A stretch of 35,102 bases of DNA. It comes from Pseudomonadota bacterium (GTDB taxonomy: Bacteria > Pseudomonadota > Alphaproteobacteria > Rhizobiales > Xanthobacteraceae). The stretch is from the NCBI GenBank assembly GCA_023404705.1, contig JAEYAU010000142.1, positions 1-35,102 on the forward strand, written 5' to 3'. Positions 26,871 to 35,102 of the stretch are shown one piece after another; positions within the stretch are counted from its first letter, which is position 1, and each line of letters opens with the position of its first letter. The notes under the pieces are model-generated. The model had not been told where the DNA came from. It was given only the letters and a program-made list of their open reading frames with translations, and ran no database searches. The position numbers and the translations under genes were made by a program.

Positions 26871-28868
26871 TCAGAACCTCTCGCTCTTCTCCGCGGCCGC
26901 CACATAGCGTGCCGCATCGGCCGGCAGCAGCAGGCGCTGCTGCACCAGCGCATCGGCGGCCGCCCCCACCTTCGCGACATAGTCCGCACGCCCGTTGTAG
27001 CGCTCTTCGAGCGAGGGCCGCAGATCGCCGACGGCCTCGCGCTCCGCGCGCGTTTTGGTGAAGCCGATGAACGAGCCGTCGCGGTCGCACAGCTCGGTCG
27101 GCTGCGCGCGGTAGACGTTCCAGCCCGTATAGGTGCCGACCGGCACCGCGATGTCCGGCAGGCGAATGCCCGCGCGCTCGTTGCCGTCGGCATCCACGTC
27201 GGAGACGCGCGTGCCGTAATAGGCCGGCGCGCTCGCCAGCGTCACGCCGCTGCCGGGCGGATCGGTCCAGTCCACGGGCGGCCCGATCGCGTGGTCGCCG
27301 GGGGCGTGCACGAAGCTCTTCGCGGCGGGGAAGCGCAGCGCCTTGCCCTCGGCGGCGGTCGCCTCCTTGTGGTTCGGCACGCGGCTGGCGGGCGGCTCGG
27401 TGCCCTTGGTCACCCATTCCTCCAGCGCGACCAGCAGTGCGCGCAGCGCGGGCGCCGGATTGTGCGGATTGCGCGGATTGGCGCAGGGCCCGGGCGCGGG
27501 CGTGAGCCCGGCGCGTCCGCCATGCTGCGTGCCCGCGATCAGGTAGACGCGCGTGTTGGCGGGCAGCGCGAGATCTTCCTTGCCGCTCGGATCGATGTGC
27601 AGGAGCGAGGCGCCCTTCTGCCAATACTCGGTCGAGGTGTTGGTCTCGATCAGCAGCGGATCGCTCGCGTCGCCCTTGAGCAGGCGCGCCTGCTTGCCCG
27701 TGAACGGATCGGTGGTCACCGCCGCGCTGAACGGGAACCAGTTCTCGGGATAGTAGCGGTCCTCGTGCTGGGTCGCGGTCCGGCCGGGCTCCGCGAAGGT
27801 GTGGTTCGCGAAGACCTTGCCGGCACCCGAAATGTGCGCGAGCACGCCGTCGAACACGCGGCCGCCGTCCTCGTCGCGGTTCATGCCGAGCTCGATGTGA
27901 TGACGCAGATAACGTCCGCTCTGCGAGATCCCCAGCGCGATCGTGTGGCGCACCGCCGGCGCCGCGCCTTCCGCGGTCGAGTTGACCGGATTGGGATTGC
28001 CCGCGCTGTCGGCACGCGCATGGCGCAGGAACGAGACCAGGTCGCGCGTTGCCGCATAGCCGATGCCGACGATCTTCGGCTGCGTCGCCTCGTACCAGAG
28101 CTCGTAGATCTTGATCGGCGCGAACTTGCCGTTGGCGAGACGGATCGTGCTCGCATCGACGAACTCCCAGCCGTCCGCCGCGATCTCGGTGCGCGGATCC
28201 TCCTCGCGGTCGCGCACGACGAGGCGCGCCTTCGCCTTGTCGGTCGAAGCCGCCGGATAGCTCAGCTTGATGTTCGCGCCGTCACCCGGGCCACGGGTGG
28301 CGACCTGGAATTCCTCGCGGATGCGGCGCGTGATCGGCGCGCCGTTCTCCTGCGCGACCGGCACGCGCGTCGCGAGGCCGTGATTGGCCTTCGGCGCATC
28401 CGGATCCCAGCCCGACCAGACGATGGTGTGGCCGCGCGGCAGCGTGAAGCCGATCCCGGCATCCGCTTTCGTCTTCGGATCATTGTTCGCGCCGGGCGAC
28501 GTCGCGGGCGCTTCGTCGATCCAGTGCAGCAGAAACTTGCGGCCGCGATTGTTCACCTCGTAGAGCAGCACGCCGCTGCCGCGCGCCGGGTCGGCCGGCC
28601 GCAGGATGAAGAAATCCGTCTCGTATTCGACCATGCCGCGTGCATCGCGCGGCGCCTTGTCGAGATCCGCGATCACGGCGTTCTGCGGCGACGCCGGATC
28701 GAGCTCGCCCTTGGCGATGCCGCGGATGCGCACATACGGCCCGGCCTCGCCGAAGGCGCTGTTCTCCGCAAAGGGCTCCGTGGCCTCAACGCGGATCTCC
28801 GTGATGCGCGCTTGCGCGGTGCAAGCGAACGACGCGAGCGCAACCAGCACGGTTGTGGTTCTCAGCAT
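26871..28868 (-). CDS. Secreted alpha/beta hydrolase domain protein (Abhydrolase_10 type)
   Basis: A 665-residue protein. GGGAGGA before the ATG at 28868 gives signal peptide MLRTTTVLVALASFACTAQA followed by RITEIRVEATEPFAENSAFG, the usual N-terminus of this family. The nucleophile elbow is in IALGISQSGRYLRHHIELGMN, a G-x-S-x-S-G form in place of the classic GxSxG. Later blocks include YLIAGTQHGGRAGL, which probably supplies the catalytic histidine. The family's natural substrates are unknown; exported esterase-like activity is likely. Divergent from an MBL-fold enzyme across 108 nt. Confidence 0.83.
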   Translation of the reverse strand: MLRTTTVLVALASFACTAQARITEIRVEATEPFAENSAFGEAGPYVRIRGIAKGELDPASPQNAVIADLDKAPRDARGMVEYETDFFILRPADPARGSGVLLYEVNNRGRKFLLHWIDEAPATSPGANNDPKTKADAGIGFTLPRGHTIVWSGWDPDAPKANHGLATRVPVAQENGAPITRRIREEFQVATRGPGDGANIKLSYPAASTDKAKARLVVRDREEDPRTEIAADGWEFVDASTIRLANGKFAPIKIYELWYEATQPKIVGIGYAATRDLVSFLRHARADSAGNPNPVNSTAEGAAPAVRHTIALGISQSGRYLRHHIELGMNRDEDGGRVFDGVLAHISGAGKVFANHTFAEPGRTATQHEDRYYPENWFPFSAAVTTDPFTGKQARLLKGDASDPLLIETNTSTEYWQKGASLLHIDPSGKEDLALPANTRVYLIAGTQHGGRAGLTPAPGPCANPRNPHNPAPALRALLVALEEWVTKGTEPPASRVPNHKEATAAEGKALRFPAAKSFVHAPGDHAIGPPVDWTDPPGSGVTLASAPAYYGTRVSDVDADGNERAGIRLPDIAVPVGTYTGWNVYRAQPTELCDRDGSFIGFTKTRAEREAVGDLRPSLEERYNGRADYVAKVGAAADALVQQRLLLPADAARYVAAAEKSERF

Positions 28869-28976
28869 GGCGTCCTCCCCGGTGCGCCGGTCGTGGCCGG
28901 CGCTTTGCCCGATCATAGATCAGGCCCGTCTCGCTCCGCTTCACAAATGCTCTATGATCCGGGCCAGGAGGACCGC

Positions 28977-29882
28977 ATGACCGCAATCGACCGCCGCGCC
29001 CTGCTGGCCGGCACGGCCGCCGCCCTGGCCGCCACCACCCTGCCGGCCCGCGCCGCACCGCACAGCTTCAAGCACGGCGCTTTCGAGATCACTGTGGTGA
29101 GCGACGGCCACATTCTGCTGCCCACGAGCTTGCTCGCGTCGCAGGCGCCGGACGCTGAGCGCGCGGCCGTGCTGGCCGAGGCCGGGCAGACCGCCGAGCA
29201 GTATCAGTCGCCCACCAACGTCACGCTGATCCGTGCGGGCTCCGAGGTGATCCTGGTGGATGCGGGCGGCGGCCCGCGCTTCGTCCCGACCACCGGCAAG
29301 CTCATCGACAATCTCGAAGCCGCTGGCGTCGATCGCGAAGCCGTCACCATGGTGATCTTCACCCACGGCCATCCGGACCACCTCTGGGGCGTCACCGACG
29401 ATCTCGACGAAATCACCTTCCCGAAGGCGCGTTATCTGATCAGCGCGACCGAGCACGATTTCTGGCACCGGGCTGACGCCGCGAAGTCACTGCCCGAGGA
29501 GCGCGCCGGCTTCGTCACCGGCGCCCGCCGCAATCTGGCGCGCATCGAGGACAAGCTCACGCGCTTCAAGGCGGGCGACGAGATCGTCAGCGGCATCCGC
29601 GCGATCGACACCGCTGGCCACACCCAGGGGCACGTCTCACTGGAACTCGCGGGCGGCCTCATGGTGCTGGGCGATGCCCTCACCCATCCGATCATCTCGT
29701 TCCGCCACCCCGACTGGCGCCCCGCCGCCGACCACGAACCAGAGCGCGCCATCGCGACACGCAGGACGCTGCTCGACCGGCTCGCGGCCGAGAAGCTGCG
29801 CGTGATCGGGTATCACTTGCCCTATCCGGGCACGGGATTCGTCGAGCGGAAGGACAATGCCTGGCGCTTCGTGGCCGAGTGA
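28977..29882 (+). CDS. Exported metallo-beta-lactamase-fold hydrolase, probable Tat substrate
   Basis: A 301-residue MBL-fold enzyme. CAGGAGGACCGC before the ATG at 28977 is the strongest ribosome site in this part. A signal sequence with twin arginine (AIDRRALLAG) runs to about residue 27 (ARA-A), suggesting Tat export of a folded metalloprotein. The metal site is complete: H130-x-H132-x-D134-H135 in FTHGHPDHLWG, then DTAGHTQGHVSLEL and VLGDALTH, with a late GYHLPYPG histidine. Such proteins hydrolyse lactones, esters or phosphoesters; nothing points to a specific one, and beta-lactamase activity is not implied. Confidence 0.87.
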   Translation: MTAIDRRALLAGTAAALAATTLPARAAPHSFKHGAFEITVVSDGHILLPTSLLASQAPDAERAAVLAEAGQTAEQYQSPTNVTLIRAGSEVILVDAGGGPRFVPTTGKLIDNLEAAGVDREAVTMVIFTHGHPDHLWGVTDDLDEITFPKARYLISATEHDFWHRADAAKSLPEERAGFVTGARRNLARIEDKLTRFKAGDEIVSGIRAIDTAGHTQGHVSLELAGGLMVLGDALTHPIISFRHPDWRPAADHEPERAIATRRTLLDRLAAEKLRVIGYHLPYPGTGFVERKDNAWRFVAE

Positions 29883-29930
29883 CCGGATCAGCAAGCTCTG
29901 CGCACGAGGACGAAGACGCGCGCAACGCGG

Positions 29931-30035
29931 TCCTCTCCCCCGCTTGCGGGGGAGAGACAGAGAGGGGGCTCTTGCCGCAAGGACGGAGCAAGCCGCGCCC
30001 CCTCCCCACCCCTCCCCCGCAAGCGGGGGAGGGAG
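29931..30035. repeat. Compound palindromic element with two near-identical C-rich hairpins
   Basis: Two 24-bp palindromes, at 29933-29956 (arms CTCTCCCCCGC/GCGGGGGAGAG, TT centre) and 30010-30033 (arms CCCTCCCCCGC/GCGGGGGAGGG, AA centre), bracket a region whose GAGGGGGC (about 29961-29968) can pair with GCCCCCTC (about 29997-30004). The nested design is that of a mobile intergenic palindrome. It lies between the MBL gene and grxD. Confidence 0.82.
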
Positions 30036-30065
30036 CGTGCGGAGCGCGCTGCAGCTCATGAGTTC

Positions 30066-30102
30066 ATCAAAACAAAACGGCCGCCGCTTGCGCGACGGCC
30101 GT
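30066..30102 (-). terminator. Intrinsic terminator after grxD (minus strand)
   Basis: Read on the minus strand, ACGGCCG and CGGCCGT (30096-30102, 30077-30083) form a stem followed by TTTTGTTTTGATG. It begins 26 nt after the grxD stop and should end the minus-strand transcript. Confidence 0.78.
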
Positions 30103-30128
30103 CTAAACTCTGAGGCCCGCTTCAGGGC

Positions 30129-30467
30129 TCAGGCCGTCGCCTGGTCCTTCACGGCGATGCCCTTGTCCTTGAACATCGACTGCAGCTCGCCGGCCTGGAA
30201 CATCTCGCGGACGATGTCGCAGCCGCCCACGAACTCGCCCTTCACGTAGAGCTGCGGGATGGTCGGCCAGTTGGAGTAGGTCTTGATGCCGTTGCGCAGG
30301 TCGTCCGACTCCAGGACGTTGAGCCCTTTATAGGGCACGCCCAGATAGTCGAGGATCTGCACGACCTGTCCCGAGAAACCGCACATCGGGAACTGCGGCG
30401 TGCCTTTCATGAAGAGCACCACGTCGTTGCCCTTCACCTCATTGTCGATGAACTGATCAATTGCCAT
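30129..30467 (-). CDS. grxD: Monothiol glutaredoxin Grx4/GrxD
   Basis: A 112-residue class II monothiol glutaredoxin. The CGFS active site is at C29-S32 (FPMCGFSGQVV), with glutathione-binding residues in KTYSNWPTIPQLYVKGEFVGGCDI. The start at 30467 gives MAIDQFIDNEVKGNDVVLFMKG; longer reading is Arg-rich and not conserved. These proteins hold a [2Fe-2S] cluster with glutathione and usually with BolA, handling iron-sulfur delivery or iron signalling. bolA is upstream on the same strand, separated by an exported RidA-like gene. Confidence 0.95.
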   Translation of the reverse strand: MAIDQFIDNEVKGNDVVLFMKGTPQFPMCGFSGQVVQILDYLGVPYKGLNVLESDDLRNGIKTYSNWPTIPQLYVKGEFVGGCDIVREMFQAGELQSMFKDKGIAVKDQATA

Positions 30468-30554
30468 GGCAAACCTCGTTGCGGCGCGCCCGGCGCCCCG
30501 TGGAACCGTGACCCTATATGTAGCGCGCCGGAGGGCCGTTCCCAAGCCCCTCTG

Positions 30555-30605
30555 GGCGCATGATCCCGAAAAGTGGAAACCGGTTTTCGGACAAGATCAT
30601 GCGCC
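30555..30605. repeat. 51-bp nested palindromic repeat (GGCGCATGATC ends)
   Basis: GGCGCATGATC (30555-30565) and GATCATGCGCC (30595-30605) are perfect outer arms; CCGAAAA (30566-30572) and TTTTCGG (30584-30590) are inner arms. The core AAGTGGAAACCGGTT recurs with one change at 31403. I recognise this as a frequent intergenic repeat of Bradyrhizobium relatives, from memory. Confidence 0.85.
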
Positions 30606-30625
30606 AAAAGACGTACGCAGTTTTT

Positions 30626-31096
30626 CTATTTCTTGGCAGGGGCATAGAACGTCCCCTCCACCTCGAAAATATCGTCCTGATTGAGCCGGTCGACCTCGAT
30701 GATGGTGCGCGGCGGGTACGGGCCCTTGCCCCAGAGCTCCTCCTGAACCTTGTTCGTCAGCGGGCGGAATCGGAACATGTCGGTCACGTAGACCACGATC
30801 CGCACCGCATCGCGCAGGGTCGCGCCCTCCGATTCGGCGATCAGCTTCATGTTGAGGAAGGCCTGGCGGATGCGCGCCTCGTCGCCCTGCACCAGCTGAT
30901 TGGTGGCCGGATCGATGCCGCGCATGCCGGCGACGAAGATGAAGTCGCCCGCGCGCGTACCGAGATTCCAGGTGCCGGTCGGCTTGATGGCGCCGGGCGG
31001 TGACAAGGTCTTCACGCCGTTCGGCGAGAGATCCTGAGCGAAGCCCGCGCCGGCGCCGAACGCGAGCGCCAGCAGCACCGAAAGAATGAGACGCAT
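30626..31096 (-). CDS. Exported RidA/YjgF/YER057c/UK114-family protein
   Basis: A 156-residue protein; AGGAGGGG 4 nt before the ATG at 31096 fixes the start. A signal peptide (about 1-20, LSVLLALAFGAGAGFA-Q) precedes a RidA domain with FIFVAGMRGIDPATNQLVQGD, IRQAFLNMKLIAESEGATL and VVYVTDMFRF. The arginine needed for imine/enamine hydrolysis is kept at R130 (YPPRTIIEV) and a glutamate at about E147 (EVEG). Export sets it apart from cytosolic RidA, which protects PLP enzymes from 2-aminoacrylate. It lies 34 nt after bolA and before grxD. Confidence 0.87.
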   Translation of the reverse strand: MRLILSVLLALAFGAGAGFAQDLSPNGVKTLSPPGAIKPTGTWNLGTRAGDFIFVAGMRGIDPATNQLVQGDEARIRQAFLNMKLIAESEGATLRDAVRIVVYVTDMFRFRPLTNKVQEELWGKGPYPPRTIIEVDRLNQDDIFEVEGTFYAPAKK

Positions 31097-31130
31097 GAAC
31101 CCCTCCTGCGGCTGAACCGCGGGGAGCCTA

Positions 31131-31367
31131 TCAGGCCTCCGGCACGCCCGTCTGCAGGGCGAGCGCATGCAGCACACCCCCCATGCGGCCGCGCAGGGCG
31201 TCGTAGACCATCTGGTGCTGCTGCACCCGGGACTTGCCGCGGAAGGAGGCCGCGACCACGGTCGCGGCATAGTGGTCGCCGTCGCCCGCGAGGTCGCGGA
31301 TCGTCACCTCCGCGTCGGGGATGCCCGCCTTGATCAGGCGCTCGATCTCCCCCGCATCCATCGGCAT
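31131..31367 (-). CDS. bolA: BolA family protein
   Basis: A 78-residue BolA-like protein from the ATG at 31367 (MPMDAGEIERLIKAGIPDAEV), with AAGGA about 9 nt upstream. The family pattern is clear: VTIRDLAGDGDHYAATVVAASFRGKSRVQQHQMVYDAL, then GGVLHALALQT. The short IbaG/Fra2-type proteins pair with Grx4 to hold a shared [2Fe-2S] cluster, and grxD is downstream on the same strand. The conserved histidine in VQQHQMV is a likely cluster ligand. Confidence 0.94.
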   Translation of the reverse strand: MPMDAGEIERLIKAGIPDAEVTIRDLAGDGDHYAATVVAASFRGKSRVQQHQMVYDALRGRMGGVLHALALQTGVPEA

Positions 31368-31385
31368 CTGCGCATTTCCTTCTAC

Positions 31386-31452
31386 CAGAGCATTTTCGGC
31401 CGAAGTGGACACCGGTTCGGCGTAGAAAATGCGACCAATCAAGAATCGTAGA
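31386..31452. repeat. Palindromic repeat with GCATTTTC/GAAAATGC arms, related core to 30555-30605
   Basis: GCATTTTC (31390-31397) and GAAAATGC (31425-31432) pair around AAGTGGACACCGGTT (31403-31417), which differs at one base from the core of the repeat at 30555-30605. AGAGC and TAGAGC lie at the two edges. It sits between purL and bolA. Confidence 0.8.
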
Positions 31453-31464
31453 GCGCTGCGCGCT

Positions 31465-31468
<4 letters not shown>
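31448..31468. repeat. Hairpin overlapping the purL stop codon
   Basis: GTAGAGCG and CGCTCTAC form a perfect 8-bp stem with a CTGCG loop. The right arm contains the purL stop (31465-31467). It directly follows the palindromic repeat above and may be part of the same element. Confidence 0.6.
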
Positions 31469-33681
<2,213 letters not shown>

Positions 33682-33841
33682 CGGCTCGGAAGCATTGGAG
33701 TCGCGGGTCTCCTTGGGTTTAGAGAACGCGGCGCCCCGTCACAAGCATGTGCGGCCCGCAAATCGGCCACAACCCCCAGCCGCGGAACCCCCACCCCACC
33801 GGTGGATTGTCCCCGAAGCCCCTGCATGTGGAGATATTCCG

Positions 33842-35014
33842 ATGAAGGCGCTCGTGTGGCACGGCAAGAGCGATGTCCGCTACGAAACCATGCCGGATCC
33901 GACGATCCAGGAGCCCGGCGACATCATCGTCCGGGTCACGGCCACCGCCATCTGCGGCTCCGACCTGCATCTCTACGACGGTTTCGTCCCCTTCATGGAG
34001 AGCGGCGACATCCTCGGCCACGAGTTCATGGGCGAGGTTGTGGAGGTTGGCGCCGCGGTGACGCGCCTGCGGGTGGGCGACCGCGTGGTGGTGCCCTTCG
34101 TGATCGCCTGCGGCCACTGCTTCTTCTGCGAGAAGGAGCTCTGGTCGCTCTGCGACAACACCAATCCGGACGCCGAGAAGCTGCAGAAGCTGCACGGCCA
34201 TTCGGGCGCCGGCCTGTTCGGCTATTCCCACCTCTATGGTGGCTATCCGGGCGGCCAGGCCGAGCTGGTGCGCGTGCCCCATGCCGAGCATGGCCCCGTG
34301 AAGGTCCCGGGCGGCCTGCGCGACGACCAGGTGCTGTTCCTCTCGGACATCTTTCCCACCGGCTGGATGGCGGCCGAGAATGCCGAGATCGGTCCCGGCG
34401 ATGTGGTCGCAGTCTGGGGTTGCGGCCCCGTAGGCCAGATGACGATCCGCAGCGCCTGGATGCAGGGTGCCGCGCGCGTGATCGGCATCGACCGCGTGCC
34501 CGAGCGCCTCTACATGGCGGGCTCCGACAACCGCACCGAATGCATCAATTTCGACCAGGAGGACGTCTACGCGCGCCTGCAGGACATGACGGGCGGCCGC
34601 GGGCCCGACGCCTGCATCGACGCGGTCGGCGCCGAGGCGCACGGCTGGGGCTCCTTCGATGCGGTCGTCGACAAGGTGAAGTCCTCCGTCTTCCTCGCCA
34701 CCGACCGCCTGCACGTGCTGCGCCAGGTGATCAGCTGCTGCCGCAAAGGCGGCCGCGTCTCGATTCCCGGCGTCTATCTCGGCTTCCTCGACAAGGTCCC
34801 GTTCGGCGCCGCCTTCGGCAAGGGCCTCACGCTGCGCATGGGCCAGACCCACGCGCAGCGCTATCTGCGCCCGCTGATGGAGCGCATCGAGCGCGGCGAG
34901 ATCGACCCGAGCTTCGTGATCACGCACCGCGCCCCGCTCGCGCGCGGGCCCGAGCTCTACCGCACCTTTCGCGACAAGGAAGACGGCTGCATCAAGGTGT
35001 TCATGACGCCGTAG
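33842..35014 (+). CDS. Zinc-dependent medium-chain alcohol dehydrogenase (formaldehyde dehydrogenase-like)
   Basis: A 390-residue MDR-family enzyme; GGAG 8 nt before the ATG at 33842 fixes the start. Catalytic zinc ligands are C38 (AICGSDLH) and H60-E61 (GHEFMG); the structural zinc cysteines C90, C93, C96 and C104 are all present in IACGHCFFCEKELWSLC. The NAD(P) motif is VWGCGPVGQM (191-200). The long insertion between 105 and 165 and SDIFPTGWMAAENA resemble glutathione-independent formaldehyde dehydrogenase relatives. Substrate not assignable. Divergent from purL across 160 nt in which no other gene is seen. Confidence 0.9.
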   Translation: MKALVWHGKSDVRYETMPDPTIQEPGDIIVRVTATAICGSDLHLYDGFVPFMESGDILGHEFMGEVVEVGAAVTRLRVGDRVVVPFVIACGHCFFCEKELWSLCDNTNPDAEKLQKLHGHSGAGLFGYSHLYGGYPGGQAELVRVPHAEHGPVKVPGGLRDDQVLFLSDIFPTGWMAAENAEIGPGDVVAVWGCGPVGQMTIRSAWMQGAARVIGIDRVPERLYMAGSDNRTECINFDQEDVYARLQDMTGGRGPDACIDAVGAEAHGWGSFDAVVDKVKSSVFLATDRLHVLRQVISCCRKGGRVSIPGVYLGFLDKVPFGAAFGKGLTLRMGQTHAQRYLRPLMERIERGEIDPSFVITHRAPLARGPELYRTFRDKEDGCIKVFMTP

Positions 35015-35067
35015 CATGGCCGTAAGCTCGTCCTCTCGTCCGTCACCCTGAGGCGGGCGGCGGGGCG

Positions 35068-35091
35068 CGGGCCCGCCCCGGGCGGGGCCCC
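35068..35091. repeat. Very GC-rich imperfect hairpin after the alcohol dehydrogenase
   Basis: GGGCCCGCCCC and GGGCGGGGCCCC can pair with a bulge. It follows CGTCACCCTGAGG, which resembles the edge of intergenic repeats known in related genomes (from memory). The window ends before the element can be judged. Confidence 0.35.
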
Positions 35092-35102
35092 AAATAGCCG
35101 AG

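Noticed and set aside
27291..28976. Long N-terminal extension of the MBL-fold enzyme
   Set aside because: The extension is antisense to the secreted hydrolase; a strong ribosome site and signal peptide mark the start at 28977.

Overview
The window is GC-rich chromosomal DNA that reads like an alphaproteobacterium of the order Hyphomicrobiales, probably in the Bradyrhizobium/Rhodopseudomonas/Xanthobacteraceae neighbourhood. This is inferred from protein character (small-type PurL, BolA/Grx4, a DUF6867-like protein beside liv genes, many orphan binding proteins and secreted hydrolases) and from intergenic palindromes with GTAGGG/CCCTAC ends and GATCATGCGC-type arms, which I associate with that group from memory. 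No database search was run. I saw no tRNA, rRNA, CRISPR array, transposase or phage gene.

Layout. (1) 70-5158, minus strand: a LysR regulator, a KsdD/fumarate-reductase-like flavoprotein and an HpaB/HpaC-type two-component flavin monooxygenase pair. A tripartite-tricarboxylate-type binding protein (5253-6212) diverges from the regulator across a palindrome, followed by a PQ-loop membrane protein overlapping an O-methyltransferase by ATGA. This looks like an accessory aromatic/organic-acid locus. (2) 7712-8545: a sterol desaturase/fatty acid hydroxylase-like membrane protein on minus. (3) 8797-14201: a complete branched-chain amino acid (or related) ABC importer, livH-livM-livG-livF-small membrane protein-livK. 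The first four genes are chained by ATGA overlaps and the fifth starts directly after the livF stop. (4) 14270-18581: accessory genes: CcdA plus a secreted two-cysteine protein, a P1 autoproteolytic peptidase, a small hydrophilic protein, and a DadA-like oxidase divergent from a BASS-like transporter. Two GTAGGG-type palindromes lie here. (5) 19572-24001: housekeeping genes rpe, purB, an ICMT-like methyltransferase, murI and rpsD, with a good promoter and terminator around rpsD.

(6) 24274-29882: an accessory block with an orphan PstS-like binding protein followed 34 nt later by a chemoreceptor, then a secreted Abhydrolase_10-type enzyme divergent from a Tat-type metallo-beta-lactamase-fold enzyme. 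Palindromic repeats bound the hydrolase/MBL pair on both sides. (7) 30129-33681, minus strand: purL, bolA, a secreted RidA-family protein and grxD, with two related repeat elements between them. (8) 33842-35014: a zinc medium-chain alcohol dehydrogenase divergent from purL.

The best candidates for something undescribed are the binding-protein/chemoreceptor pair (24274-26746), the CcdA/two-cysteine secreted protein pair (14379-15518), the exported RidA placed between bolA and grxD, and the PQ-loop/O-methyltransferase pair. None is proven by sequence alone.
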